DNA from: Gammaproteobacteria bacterium
GTDB lineage: Bacteria; Pseudomonadota; Gammaproteobacteria; Chromatiales; Chromatiaceae
Direction: 5' to 3'
Length of the DNA stretch: 59,482 bases
Assembly: GCA_009928645.1 (NCBI GenBank)
Contig: SACH01000010.1
Coordinates: 1 to 59,482 of the forward strand
Shown here one piece after another: positions 44,157 through 53,344 of this stretch. The position numbers were made by a program, and so were the translations under genes. The notes under the pieces are model-generated. The model saw only the letters and a list, made by a program, of their open reading frames with translations. It made no database searches and was not told the DNA's origin. Numbering within the stretch: position 1 is the first letter of the stretch; each line of letters starts with the position of its first letter.

Positions 44157-45718
44157 GGTCGGGCCTCCGGCTCCTGGCGGGGCTTGTCATCAGGTTGTCG
44201 CCGCCAGACGACAAAGGCGGGGCAGCGCACCCAGTCGTTATCGATCAGGCCCTCCCGGGCCTCGATGCGGTAGGTCTGGCGCAAGCGCCCGGCCCCGGGC
44301 AGATAGTTCAGGTGACGGGCATGGGTGAAGGCGATGAAGTCCTCCACGCTGGCGATGGTCAGGGTGGCGCCCTCGGCGTAAGGACGACCGGCCAACTGGC
44401 GTTCCAGGTAGCGGTCGATCAGCTGGGGGTCGATGCGGCGCCGGTCCAGGTAGGCGCGCAGGGCCTGCTGCCGGGCCTGGACCGCTGGGTCCACCGCACG
44501 GCTGACCAAGGGACGCGGCTCCGGCGGATGACGATGGCGGGGCGCCTCCCGGAGGCTTTGGGGGCCGATGGGGAGCACGTCGATGAGGGGCAGGGGGAGG
44601 GGGGTGGCGGCCTCGTCCGGCAGCCCGGCCAGGCCGGGACCCAGGTCGCGCAGCAAGCCGGCGAGGCGCGCCGCCTGACCGGGCTGGGTGCGGTCCAGGT
44701 AGCGCACCGTGTCCGCCACCCGCCGCTCCAGCCGGGCGCGGAAGCGGTCCACCCGTTCCAGGTGACCGTCCAGGCGTTCGAAGACCTCACGCAACTGGCG
44801 GAGGTCCTCGGCGATGGCCCGCCGGGCCGCCTCGCCATCGGCCTCGCCGGTCTGCTCCAGATAACCGCTTACCAGGGCCCGTTGCCGGTCCAGGTCGTAC
44901 TCCAGCTCCCGCACCCGCAGCAGGATCTGCTGACGGAAGCGAAAGGGGTTGTTGCGGGTCTTGAGGCGCTTGTAGTCCTGGACCAGGATGCGCGCGACGA
45001 AGTCCTCGAAGAAGCGGCTGAGGATCAGGCGATGGTCGTCACAGCCGCTGATCTCGGCGTGCAGGCCCTTGAGCCCCTGGATCAGGGTGCTGAGATGCTG
45101 GAGGAAGCGGCGGGCCTCCCGGGCCGCCTGGCGCAGGGCCAGGACCTGGGCCGCCGGCTCCTCCCAGGCCTTCTGTACGTTGTTGAAGATGGACAGCACC
45201 ATGCCGCCATAGAAGACGCGGTCCGGGCGGGCGATCTCCATCAGGCTGGCCCAGAGGGTGCCCACCGCTGGCGGTACCGTCACCCAGACCCGGTAGCCAT
45301 CCTGCTCCTCCTCGAACCAGCCGGCGTCGCGCAGGCGGCGATAGACCTGGGCGGCGGGGCTGGCCTCATGATCGCCGCCGCTGGTGGCGATGGCACCGCT
45401 GGCGCTGCCGATGGCACTGGGGAAGGGGATAGCGGCCCGCAGGTGGCTACCGCCTGGCATGGGGTTAGCCGGGGCGATCCCCATGGCACCCGCGTGAGTG
45501 ATCTCCGCATCCGCCTCTTCCTGCCAGGCCACGGCCAGCACCGCCAGCCGTTCTTCGATCTCGTGGCGCACCGTCTCCCGGGAGGGAAAGATGTCGGCGT
45601 GGATCTGGTCGAAGAACAGCGGGTACAAGTCCAGCAGCAGCGCCCCATAGGTGCGCCGGTTGGCGCTGGCCAGGGGGGAAAAGAGCCGGTCGGGGAGACG
45701 GTCGAAGAGTTGCGTCAT
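44153..45718 (-). CDS. jetA: Wadjet kleisin-like subunit JetA
   Basis: A 521-residue protein at the head of the Wadjet operon. It starts MTQLFDRLPDRLFSPLASANRRTYG, then a winged-helix-like N-terminal region ending in WFEEEQDGYRVWVTVPPAVG. A long helical middle follows (VFYGGMVLSIFNNVQKAWEE, FFEDFVARILVQDYKRLKTR, FRFRQQILLRVRELEYDLDR), and the C-terminal part has IDPQLIDRYLERQL and VEDFIAFTHARHLNYLPGAG. It should close the JetC ring like MukF. A roughly 45-residue Gly/Ala/Ser-rich insertion lies near residue 75. I call it JetA from gene order and fold pattern, without assigning the Wadjet subtype. Confidence 0.88.
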   Translation of the reverse strand: MTQLFDRLPDRLFSPLASANRRTYGALLLDLYPLFFDQIHADIFPSRETVRHEIEERLAVLAVAWQEEADAEITHAGAMGIAPANPMPGGSHLRAAIPFPSAIGSASGAIATSGGDHEASPAAQVYRRLRDAGWFEEEQDGYRVWVTVPPAVGTLWASLMEIARPDRVFYGGMVLSIFNNVQKAWEEPAAQVLALRQAAREARRFLQHLSTLIQGLKGLHAEISGCDDHRLILSRFFEDFVARILVQDYKRLKTRNNPFRFRQQILLRVRELEYDLDRQRALVSGYLEQTGEADGEAARRAIAEDLRQLREVFERLDGHLERVDRFRARLERRVADTVRYLDRTQPGQAARLAGLLRDLGPGLAGLPDEAATPLPLPLIDVLPIGPQSLREAPRHRHPPEPRPLVSRAVDPAVQARQQALRAYLDRRRIDPQLIDRYLERQLAGRPYAEGATLTIASVEDFIAFTHARHLNYLPGAGRLRQTYRIEAREGLIDNDWVRCPAFVVWRRQPDDKPRQEPEARP

Positions 45719-45776
45719 GCCTGGCGCAGGGCCATCCCTGGCGGAAAGTCGATGCGGCCAGTCAAGAGGCCAGGCC

Positions 45777-46442
45777 TCAGGCCCGCCGCGCCGGGATGAT
45801 TTCCTGGAGCATCAGGTAATCGATGACGCGCCCGGCGAGTTGATCCGGGGTCTCCTCGCCGCCGGCCAGCACCAATTCCGGGTGCAGCGGGGCCTCGTAG
45901 GGGTCGTCGATGCCGGTAAAGCCCTTGATCTCGCCGGCGCGGGCCTTCTTGTAGAGGCCCTTGGGGTCGCGCTGCTCGCAGATGGCGATGGGGGTGTCGA
46001 CAAAGACCTCGATGAACTCCCCGGGGCGCAGGGTCTGGCGCACCCGGTCGCGGTCGAGGCGGTAGGGGCTGATGAAGGCGGTGAGGGCGATGAGCCCCGC
46101 CTCGCAGAAGAGCTGGGCGACGGCGCCGATCCGGCGGATATTCTCCTCGCGGTCGATGGCCGAGAAACCCAGGCCAAAGCGTTGAGCAAAGTCGTGACCA
46201 TGGGTGTCGCGCAGCATGCCCGGGCCGGCGTTGAGCCCGTGACGGACGTTGTCGCCATCCAGCACGGCGCTGTGATGGCCCATGGCGTGAAGGCGATGGT
46301 CGAGGGTGTTGGCGATGGTGCTCTTGCCGGAGCCACTCAGGCCGGTGAACCAGATGACACAGCCGCGATGGCCGTGGAGGGCCTCGCGCCGCTCGCGGGT
46401 GACTTGATGTTCATGCCAGGTAACGTTGGTGTCGTGGGTCAT
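45777..46442 (-). CDS. cysC: Adenylylsulfate kinase
   Basis: A 221-residue protein from the ATG at 46442 ([20 protein letters not shown] is the family N-terminus). The P-loop is [16 protein letters not shown]; further motifs are [52 protein letters not shown] and [20 protein letters not shown]. It phosphorylates adenosine 5'-phosphosulfate to PAPS. No other sulfur assimilation gene is nearby. jetA starts 58 bases after its stop, so the defence operon could be transcribed from the cysC promoter. Confidence 0.95.
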   Translation of the reverse strand: MTHDTNVTWHEHQVTRERREALHGHRGCVIWFTGLSGSGKSTIANTLDHRLHAMGHHSAVLDGDNVRHGLNAGPGMLRDTHGHDFAQRFGLGFSAIDREENIRRIGAVAQLFCEAGLIALTAFISPYRLDRDRVRQTLRPGEFIEVFVDTPIAICEQRDPKGLYKKARAGEIKGFTGIDDPYEAPLHPELVLAGGEETPDQLAGRVIDYLMLQEIIPARRA

Positions 46443-46543
46443 GGTTGCGGGAATTCCTGAAGCCGAAAAATAGCCCGGCATCTTGGCTTGAAAGACGGCC
46501 ACGATGCAAATGTGGTTGGTTCCCTGAATCACCCGCGCACCAT

Positions 46544-46630
46544 TCCAGTGGTTCGATAGTCCAGTCAGTCCAGTAGTCCAGTAGTCCCGTGGTTCAGTAG
46601 TTCGGTGTTCCGTTCAGTGGTTCATTCAGC
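46544..46630. repeat. Degenerate short tandem repeats in the cysC/methyltransferase divergent region
   Basis: A run of 8-10 base imperfect repeats built on CCAGTAGTC, CCAGTGGTTC and TCAGTAGTTCGG. The rest of the 322-base divergent spacer 46443-46764 shows no gene. The two promoters must lie here. The repeats may be slippage products. Confidence 0.6.
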
Positions 46631-46764
46631 CCTCGGTTTCTTGGCTACTGGCCTTGTACCCGATCCGGGGCGTGGCTAGGATGCTGGTCAGTTTCCTTGC
46701 CCTCCTGACGCCTGACGATCATGAGCGACTGCCTGCAACCGCCACTCCGTGGGAGTGATGACTG

Positions 46765-47568
46765 ATGGCCACCGTGGCGGAAGCCTACATTCACGGCTTC
46801 GGTCCCGTTGAGGAACAGCGCCTTCGCGATCAGGCGGCGGTGCTGGCCCCTGTGGTCTTCGCGGATATGGACCTGCCCGTGACCGGCCGACTGTTGGAAC
46901 TGGGCTGTGGGGTGGGGGCCGAACTGGATCTGCTGGCGGCACGCTGGCCAGGCCTGGTCCTGACCGGGATCGACCTCAGCCCCAGCCATCTGCGCGCCGC
47001 TGGTCGGCACCTCGATGATCGGGCCACCCTGGTGCGCGGCAATGCCGGCTGCCTGCCTTTCGTGGCGGGGTCCTTCGATGTCGTCTTGACCATCTGGATG
47101 CTCGAACATGTGCCGGACCCCCGGGCGATCCTCCGCGAGGCCCTACGGGTCCTCAAACCGACCGGACGGCTGATCTGTACCGAGGTCGACAACGCCACTT
47201 TCCGCTTTGATCCGGAAATGCCGGCCATCCACACCTGGTGGGAGCGCTTTTGCCGCCAGCAACAGGCGGCGGGCGGTGATCCCTACGTCGGTCCGCGCCT
47301 GACCGCTCTCGCCCAGGAACTGGGCTGGCGGAATATCCAATCCCAGGATCTGCCGGTGGTTTCCAGTCGTCTGCGACCCGATCGTCGTCAAGAACTACTG
47401 GCCTACACCGCGGATCTCCTGGTCTCCGGCGCCTCGCAATTGCTTGCCGCGGGAGCGGTGGATGAGGACCTGCTGGCGGCCCTGCACGCCGATTTTGCCC
47501 AGGTGCGGGAGGACGCCAGTATCCACTTCGAATATCACGCCGTCCGGCTGAGCTGCGAGCCACCCTAA
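46765..47568 (+). CDS. Class I SAM-dependent methyltransferase
   Basis: A 267-residue protein with GGGAG nine bases before the ATG. The SAM motif I is GRLLELGCGVGAELDLLAA, then LTGIDLSPSHLRAAGRHL, motif II FDVVLTIWMLEHVPDPRAIL and motif III RVLKPTGRLICTEVDNATF. The C-terminal helical part (HTWWERFCRQQQAAGGDPYV, then LGWRNIQSQDLPV) is like ubiquinone/menaquinone-type or small-molecule methyltransferases. It diverges from cysC. The substrate is unknown. Confidence 0.85.
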   Translation: MATVAEAYIHGFGPVEEQRLRDQAAVLAPVVFADMDLPVTGRLLELGCGVGAELDLLAARWPGLVLTGIDLSPSHLRAAGRHLDDRATLVRGNAGCLPFVAGSFDVVLTIWMLEHVPDPRAILREALRVLKPTGRLICTEVDNATFRFDPEMPAIHTWWERFCRQQQAAGGDPYVGPRLTALAQELGWRNIQSQDLPVVSSRLRPDRRQELLAYTADLLVSGASQLLAAGAVDEDLLAALHADFAQVREDASIHFEYHAVRLSCEPP

Positions 47569-47570
47569 CC

Positions 47571-47636
47571 GTCATGAGACGGCAAGCCACACCCCTGACA
47601 ATGAAAGATATTCCCGTGACTTTCACGCTAAGGGGC
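47571..47636 (+). repeat. Repeat B, single unit after the methyltransferase gene
   Basis: GTCATGAGACGGCAAGCCAC, then CCCCTGACAATGAAAG, TATTCCCGTGACTTTCACG and CTAAGGGGCG. It starts two bases after the stop codon and has the same orientation as the gene. Confidence 0.7.
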
Positions 47637-47730
47637 GGTGCAAAATCAGGCTCTCTTACGACTGCTGTGGGCGGTGGATTAAGCGGCTACCCTCACCAAA
47701 CGTCACAGAGGCAAAAACTCTCCAAACTCT

Positions 47731-47840
47731 GTAACCGTTCAGCCCCCCTCTCCCCAACCCTCCCCCGACAGGGGGGTCGTAACATCAACAGGTTGCGCTG
47801 CCATAGCCCGCCTGGGGGAGGAGGGGTCTGAACGCATACA
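47731..47840 (-). repeat. Repeat C, copy 5
   Basis: GTAACCGTTCAGC, CCCTCTCCCCAACCCTCCCC, GACAGGGGGG, then GGTTGCGCTGCCATAGCCCG and a trailing GGTCTGAACGCATAC. The spacer 47569-47956 otherwise shows no gene. Confidence 0.75.
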
Positions 47841-47956
47841 AACTCTCACCTGGACTCTGAAGAGCTTTATCAACACGTTGGTAGCGAGAGGCAGGCTCTG
47901 AATCCCTCCCCATGACTTCACCAGCCCTGAATAGCTGACCAGAGAGGCGCGGACCG

Positions 47957-49243
47957 TCAGAGACCGGCAAAGGTTTCCTGGGTGATCGCCACGGCCTGGT
48001 CCAGGATGGCCTCGTCGGTATAAAAATGCGGCGAAAAGCGAATGCCGCCCCCCCGTGGGGCGCACACGACCCCCCGGGCCAGGAGGGCGCGCCAGAGGGT
48101 GGTGGGCTCGAAGCGGGGGTCCGGGATGCGGAAGGTCAAGATGCCGGCGCGCCGAGCGGGAGCGCGGGGGGTCAGGATTTCAAAGCCGGCCTGGTCGAGG
48201 AGGTCGATGAGGCGGTCGACCCGCTGCTCGATGGCCGTCGCGACGGCGTCCAGACCCACCTCCTGGAGGAGCGACAGGCTGGCCTCCAGGGCATGGATGC
48301 CTAGGAGATTGGGGCTGCCGGGCTCGAAGCGGGTGGCCGTGGGGGAGGGGGTCCAGTCGTGGCGGTCATAGTCACCGGGGTGGGCGACCATGTGCCAGCC
48401 GAATTGACGCAGGCGCAGCCGTGGCCGCAGGGCCGGCGCCACGTAGAGGACGGCGATCCCTTCCGGCCCGAGCAGCCACTTATGGCCGTCCGCCACCACG
48501 GCATCCGCCGGGATGCGGCGCAGGTCCATGGGCCGGGCACCCAGGCTCTGGATGGCGTCGACGAAGAGCAGGATGCCCCGGCGGCGGCAGGCGGTGGCGA
48601 GCCGCTCCAGGTCCAGGCGTTCGCCGCGGGCGTATTGCACCGAGCTGACGGCAACGGCCCGGGTACGGTCGTCGCACAGCCGGTCGAGGGCGGTCTCGGG
48701 GTCCTTCAGGGCCAGGATGCCAGCGGCCTTACCAGACACCGCCCCAGTCGCACCCCCACCCCCGCCTTCAATGGTGCCCAGCACGACGGAGGTCCTTCGC
48801 GCCACCGGCCTGACCCCTTCTCTGCCCGCCGCGGTCCTCTGGATGGTCGTGAGTTCGGCGGGGGGGTAAAGGTCCAAGGCGCGATACTCCACCCCCTGTT
48901 CCCGCAGTGCCTCCCAGGGGATGCGGTTGGAGGGAAATTCCTGGGCGATGCCGACCACATTGTCCCCGGGCCGCCAGTCCAGCCCTTGGGCGAGGATGGA
49001 CAGGCCCTCGGAGGTGTTCTTGACCAGGGCGATGTCGTCGGGGGAGGGGGCCCCAAGGAGGTCCGCCAGACGCTCCCGCAGGCGGCGCTCGGTCGCCAGC
49101 CAGGCCGGATAGCCGGCAGCCCCGCGCCGGCCGTTTTCCTCGGCGAAGCGGGCCACCGCCGCGACCGCCCGCCTGGGCCAGGGCGCCACGGCGGCGTGGT
49201 TGAGGTAGCGGATGTCCGGAGAGAGAGCGAATTCGGGGTGCAT
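47957..49243 (-). CDS. Class V PLP aminotransferase (cysteine desulfurase/isopenicillin-N epimerase-like)
   Basis: A 428-residue protein. ALSPDIRYLNHAAVAPWPRR and ALVKNTSEGLSILAQGLDWR are family markers for the isopenicillin-N epimerase-like branch. VSSVQYARGERLDLERLATA and LLFVDAIQSLGARPMDLRRI (Asp and Gln that bind PLP) precede the PLP lysine in VVADGHKWLLGPEGIAVLYV. The C-terminal domain ends RGGGIRFSPHFYTDEAILDQ. The usual active-site Cys loop of NifS/IscS is not obvious, so this may not be a true desulfurase. About 45 residues of low complexity (EGGGGGATGAVSGKAAG) are inserted near residue 165. Confidence 0.87.
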   Translation of the reverse strand: MHPEFALSPDIRYLNHAAVAPWPRRAVAAVARFAEENGRRGAAGYPAWLATERRLRERLADLLGAPSPDDIALVKNTSEGLSILAQGLDWRPGDNVVGIAQEFPSNRIPWEALREQGVEYRALDLYPPAELTTIQRTAAGREGVRPVARRTSVVLGTIEGGGGGATGAVSGKAAGILALKDPETALDRLCDDRTRAVAVSSVQYARGERLDLERLATACRRRGILLFVDAIQSLGARPMDLRRIPADAVVADGHKWLLGPEGIAVLYVAPALRPRLRLRQFGWHMVAHPGDYDRHDWTPSPTATRFEPGSPNLLGIHALEASLSLLQEVGLDAVATAIEQRVDRLIDLLDQAGFEILTPRAPARRAGILTFRIPDPRFEPTTLWRALLARGVVCAPRGGGIRFSPHFYTDEAILDQAVAITQETFAGL

Positions 49244-49411
49244 GAAGGGGCTCCTGGCCTGACCGTTGGGTCCAATTCTAAACCTGGAACTACCCAGGAC
49301 TGATTCGAGAGCTGAGGGAGCATTCTGGCCTCAGTGAGGGCCAGAACGGGCCCTGCTGAACCTCGATAGGGGTGCCGCTCACCATCCCGGTCCATGATAA
49401 GCTCCTGCCGT

Positions 49412-51211
49412 ATGACTGTGCGTACCGACCCCCAGCCCTTTGCCGCCACCCCTTCTCCCTCCGCTCCTGAGGCCAGGGACGTCCAGGTGGTCATCCGCCG
49501 CCGGCCGCCGCCCGCGGCGTCGGTCCTGATGCCGACGGACCTGTCCCCGCTCCTGCGCCGCCTATACCTGGCGCGGGGAGTGCGCGACGAGCAGGGCTGT
49601 CGCCTACCCCTGGCCGCCCTGCAACCCGCCGCGGCCTTGCATGGCATCGACCGGGCGGCGGCCCGGCTCGCGGAGCTGGTCATGGGGGGCGGGGCCATCC
49701 TGGTGGTGGGGGACTATGACGCCGATGGCGCCACCGGCAGCGCGCTCGCGGTGCGGGGCCTGCGGGCCTTGGGTGCGGCCCGGATCTCCTACCTGGTGCC
49801 AAGCCGCTTCGCCTATGGCTATGGCCTGAGCCCGGCGGTAGTCGAGGCAGCGCGGGACTGGAGCCCGGACCTGATCCTCACCGTCGATAACGGTATTGCC
49901 GCCGTTGAAGGCGTGGCCCGCGCCAAGGAACTCGGCATCGAGGTCATCGTCACGGATCACCATCTGGCGGGGGAGGTGCTTCCTGCCGCCACGGCCATCG
50001 TCAACCCCAACCAGCCGGGGGACCCCTTTCCCAGCAAGCACTTGGCCGGGGTGGGGGTGGTCTTCTACCTGCTTGCCGCCCTGCGCGCCCAGTTGCGCGA
50101 CCTGGGCTGGTTCGGCCCTGAGCGGCAGTCGCCCAATCTGGCGGACTTCCTCGACCTGGTGGCCCTGGGGACGGTGGCGGACGTCGTCACCCTGGATCAG
50201 AACAACCGCATCCTGGTGGAGCGCGGTCTTAAGCGCATCCGCGCCGGGACGGGCAACCCCGGTATCCGCGCCCTGCTGGCGGTGGCCGGGTGCGACCCTA
50301 ACCGTGCCGTGGCCCGGGACCTGGGCTTCCATGCCGGTCCCCGGCTCAATGCCGCCGGCCGGCTGGAGGACATGTCCCTGGGGGTCGATCTCCTGTTGAC
50401 GGATGACCCGGAACAGGCCCTGCGCATGGCGCGGGAACTGGATGAGCTCAACCGCCGGCGCCGTGAGATCGAGGGGGACATGAAGCAGGAAGCGGACGTC
50501 GCCCTGGCGGCCCTGCATCTGGAGCCCGGCGGGCTGCCACCCGCCCTCTGTCTCTACGAGCCCGGCTGGCATCAGGGGGTGATCGGTATCCTCGCCGCCC
50601 GGGTACGGGAACGCTGGCATCGGCCGGCCATCGCCTTTGCTCCTGGAGAGGACGGCCTGCTGCGTGGCTCCGCCCGCTCCGTCGAGGGCCTGCACATGCG
50701 TGACCTGATTGATGCCGTTGACAAGCGCCACCCGGGGCTGATCGTCCGCTTCGGTGGCCACGCCATGGCCGCCGGCCTGACCCTGGCCGCGGCCGCGCTG
50801 GAGCCCTTTCGGGTCGCCTTTTGCCAGGCGGTGCGCGATGAGATTGGCGATGCCCCCCCGGTACGGGAGATCCTCTCCGATGGCGAACTGCCCCCTCAGG
50901 CCTTCAATCTCGCTACCGCCCAGGCCCTGCGCCATGCCGGACCCTGGGGCAAGGGCTTTCCGGAGCCCGTCTTTGATGGGGTCTTTCGGGTGCTGGACCG
51001 CAAGCGACTGGGTGGCGGTGAGCACCTGCGCCTGCGCCTGAACGCCGAAAACGGCGGGGGCTTGCCCATCGAGGGCATCGGCTTTCGCCTGGGCGATCAG
51101 TATGAGGGTCCCGGCGACCGCGTCCGCCTCGCCTACCGCCTGGATGTCAACGAGTTCCGGGGCGAGTTCAAGCCCCAACTGATTCTGGAGCACTTGGAAT
51201 GGCTGGCGTGA
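49412..51211 (+). CDS. recJ: Single-stranded-DNA-specific exonuclease RecJ
   Basis: A 599-residue protein from the ATG at 49412. The DHH/DHHA1 nuclease motifs are present: VVGDYDADGATGSALAVRGL (motif I), LTVDNGIAAVEGV, VIVTDHHLAG (DHH), LVALGTVADVVTLDQNNRIL, LGFHAGPRLNAAGRLEDMSL and SGRSVEGLH-like GSARSVEGLHMRD, followed by RFGGHAMAAGLTL. The C-terminal OB-fold ends EFKPQLILEHLEWL. RecJ degrades 5' single strands in recombination and mismatch repair. The downstream darP overlaps by 13 bases. Confidence 0.96.
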   Translation: MTVRTDPQPFAATPSPSAPEARDVQVVIRRRPPPAASVLMPTDLSPLLRRLYLARGVRDEQGCRLPLAALQPAAALHGIDRAAARLAELVMGGGAILVVGDYDADGATGSALAVRGLRALGAARISYLVPSRFAYGYGLSPAVVEAARDWSPDLILTVDNGIAAVEGVARAKELGIEVIVTDHHLAGEVLPAATAIVNPNQPGDPFPSKHLAGVGVVFYLLAALRAQLRDLGWFGPERQSPNLADFLDLVALGTVADVVTLDQNNRILVERGLKRIRAGTGNPGIRALLAVAGCDPNRAVARDLGFHAGPRLNAAGRLEDMSLGVDLLLTDDPEQALRMARELDELNRRRREIEGDMKQEADVALAALHLEPGGLPPALCLYEPGWHQGVIGILAARVRERWHRPAIAFAPGEDGLLRGSARSVEGLHMRDLIDAVDKRHPGLIVRFGGHAMAAGLTLAAAALEPFRVAFCQAVRDEIGDAPPVREILSDGELPPQAFNLATAQALRHAGPWGKGFPEPVFDGVFRVLDRKRLGGGEHLRLRLNAENGGGLPIEGIGFRLGDQYEGPGDRVRLAYRLDVNEFRGEFKPQLILEHLEWLA

Positions 51212-51741
51212 AGCATGAGGCCGACCACCACGGCGATCACTATGTCCATCCCTATGAGGCAGATCTGCCGGAGGGGCCCAGCAAGAGCCAGGTCAAGCGG
51301 GAGCATCATGTCCTCCAGGACCTGGCGCAACGGCTGGTGTCCCTGCCGCGCAGTCAATTGGAGCGCCTGGACCTGAGCGAGGCTACCTGGGGCGCCATCA
51401 ACGAGACGGCGCGCATCAAGGACCTCCGCGCCCTGGGTCGCCATTACAAGCGCATCGCCAATCTGCTGGCCAAGGAGGACATGGCGGCCGTCGAGGCACT
51501 GCTCCATGGTCAGGAGCGGCAAAAACAGGCAGATGCCGCCCGGCTCCATCGCCTGGAGCGCTGGCGCGAGCGCCTCGTCACCGAGGGCGACCCGGCCCTG
51601 GGAAACCTGTTGGAGGGCCATCCCGACCTGGACCGTCATCAACTCCGCACCCTGATCCGTGCCGCCCGCAAGGATCGTGACCAGGGCAAGACCGATGGTG
51701 ATCGCCGGCTGTTTCGCTTTTTACGCGAAGCCCTGGATTAG
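51199..51741 (+). CDS. darP: Ribosome biogenesis factor DarP/YjgA (DUF615)
   Basis: A 180-residue, highly helical and charged protein. EGPSKSQVKREHHVLQDLAQ, then LVSLPRSQLERLDLSEATWG and AINETARIKDLRALGRHYKR are standard for the family, followed by IANLLAKEDMAAVEALL and the ending TDGDRRLFRFLREAL. In E. coli the protein binds late 50S assembly intermediates. Its ATG lies within recJ, so its translation is likely coupled. It is normal in length. Confidence 0.94.
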   Translation: MAGVKHEADHHGDHYVHPYEADLPEGPSKSQVKREHHVLQDLAQRLVSLPRSQLERLDLSEATWGAINETARIKDLRALGRHYKRIANLLAKEDMAAVEALLHGQERQKQADAARLHRLERWRERLVTEGDPALGNLLEGHPDLDRHQLRTLIRAARKDRDQGKTDGDRRLFRFLREALD

Positions 51742-51748
51742 GCTAACT

Positions 51749-51816
51749 CTCATGAGGCGGCGCGCCACACCCCTAAAAATGAAAGTCTTTGCCGTGACTT
51801 TTACTCTAAAAGGATT
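51749..51816 (+). repeat. Repeat B, single unit after darP
   Basis: CTCATGAGGCGGCGCGCCAC, CCCCTAAAAATGAAAG, CTTTGCCGTGACTTTTACTC and TAAAAGG. It starts seven bases after the darP stop, in the same orientation. The rest of the spacer to 52016 has no gene that I can see. Confidence 0.7.
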
Positions 51817-52016
51817 AGGCCATCACTTGCAGATGGCTGTTTAAGTGTCAGATTCTAAAGAGGCGATGTTCCCGGATCTCGTCCGAGGCAATGGTTTGCC
51901 ACGAGGTGGTTATTTCGCGGGACCTGCGACCAAAGCCCTCGCACCTGTTATCGCTCGGGGGGGAGACCTTTCACGACCGTTAAGATGATCTGCTAAGGCC
52001 TTGCCTGCTTTGCCTT

Positions 52017-53051
52017 TCAGGGCCGATGCGGTACATGGTCGTTATAACGCTCCATGAGATAGCAGAGGCAGTCCTGGCGGATCACCTCCTCATTCAGGGT
52101 GAGCATGGAGGGCATCGCGGGGGTGGAAAGGCGCAGTTCGTCCTCCGCGACGTGGAAAAAGCGCGGGTAGACGTCCCGGCCCTGTTCGTCCCGAACGTCC
52201 AGGTAGGTGGCATGCTGACCCGCGACCCGGCCAAAGGCGGTGCCACGGGGCAGTTCGCGGAAATTGAAGTGATCGAGGTCGGGGGTGAAGAGGATATCCC
52301 CCTGGCCCGGGGGGAAGGCGAAGCTCAGATGTTCCGGGATCTCGACCCGGGCCACGGTGTGGAAGAGGTCGAGGTCCTGGGGCGGCACCGGGTGTTGGGG
52401 CAGGGCGGCGAGGTGCAGGCAGGCGTCGATGGTATCGCGGGCATGTTCCAGGCCATGCCGGTCCCCGACCTTGCCGCACTCCAGGGTCACCGCCGGGCAG
52501 AATTCGCCCATGGCCATGGCCTGAATACCCTTGGGGCGCCGGAAGTACATCAGGGTGCGGCTGAAGAGGGTGGCCAGGTGCAGGGTCTGGTGGTCGAGGC
52601 GGTTGACCCCGGCGTAGTGGGGGTTGAGCCCGGTGTTGTTGTGGATGTCCAGGCTGGCGAACAGACCCCGGGTCCGCAGGATGGCGGTGACCTGGCGCAT
52701 TAGGTCATGCTCGGGGACTGGGGCCAGATCGCTGCCCGGCCAGACGCGGTTGTAGTCCGGCTGTTCGGGCAGATGGCGGACCCCTGCGGCCGCGGCGGCG
52801 ACGTTGCCGATGAAGATGCTCAGGGCCCGTGGCAGTCGCAGTTCTCCGTAGCGCGCCAGGCGCTGCTGGAGCAGGCTGCGCAGGGCCTCCCAGCCCACGG
52901 TCTCGTTGCCATGCAGCAACACGGAGAGGAACAGGGCGGGCTGGCGGTCCCCGGGCAGGTGGATCAGGGTCGGCCCGCCCAGCAGGTCCTGGAGACCGCG
53001 TGTATTCCGGTCGAGGATCCGTTCGGGCAGGGCATGAAGTTCATTGAGCAT
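52017..53051 (-). CDS. AstE/AspA family (M14-like) zinc deacylase
   Basis: A 344-residue protein of the succinylglutamate desuccinylase/aspartoacylase family. ALFLSVLLHGNETVGWEAL carries the zinc His and Glu, ASLDIHNNTGLNPHYAGVN includes the third zinc ligand region, and AVTLECGKVGDRHGLEHA holds the catalytic Glu. A C-terminal beta-domain (TPDLDHFNFRELPRGTAFG) follows. The arginine succinyltransferase genes of a true ast operon are absent. A GCS2-like ligase gene lies upstream on the same strand, a pairing that suggests removal or attachment of an acyl or glutamyl group rather than arginine breakdown. Confidence 0.85.
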   Translation of the reverse strand: MLNELHALPERILDRNTRGLQDLLGGPTLIHLPGDRQPALFLSVLLHGNETVGWEALRSLLQQRLARYGELRLPRALSIFIGNVAAAAAGVRHLPEQPDYNRVWPGSDLAPVPEHDLMRQVTAILRTRGLFASLDIHNNTGLNPHYAGVNRLDHQTLHLATLFSRTLMYFRRPKGIQAMAMGEFCPAVTLECGKVGDRHGLEHARDTIDACLHLAALPQHPVPPQDLDLFHTVARVEIPEHLSFAFPPGQGDILFTPDLDHFNFRELPRGTAFGRVAGQHATYLDVRDEQGRDVYPRFFHVAEDELRLSTPAMPSMLTLNEEVIRQDCLCYLMERYNDHVPHRP

Positions 53052-53199
53052 GGTATTGATCAGCCGGGTAATGATCGAATTGATGATGCTTCAGTTCTGA
53101 GCTGGCGGAAGGTGGGAATCCGGGACCAGGCGACTCCTTCGGTTGAGAAGGGAATAGGCCCGGGGCCACTCAATGTCTGGCACTTCCCGGGTACGGTGA

Positions 53200-53275
53200 C
53201 GTCTAGCGGGGGGCGCCATGAATACGTCCCTGAGGCTTGCCAACCGCATCCTTGCGCTTGGCACCCCGCTAGACG
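53200..53275. repeat. Palindromic intergenic element between the AstE-like and GCS2-like genes
   Basis: Perfect 12-base arms, CGTCTAGCGGGG (53200-53211) and CCCCGCTAGACG (53264-53275), enclose a 52-base loop. The loop holds CGCCATGAATACGTCCCTG and a second inverted pair (GCCAA...TTGGC). It resembles the dispersed palindromic units known in gammaproteobacterial genomes. The 293-base gap 53052-53344 shows no gene besides this. Confidence 0.75.
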
Positions 53276-53344
53276 CCCCTGGAACCTCCTTCCAAGCACA
53301 GGGAGCCCAGCCGAGAAAGATGGTTTTATGGTCGGCAGGGGGGA

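Noticed and set aside
46544-46630. A CRISPR array
   Set aside because: The units are 8-10 bases, imperfect and without spacers, and no cas gene is in the window.
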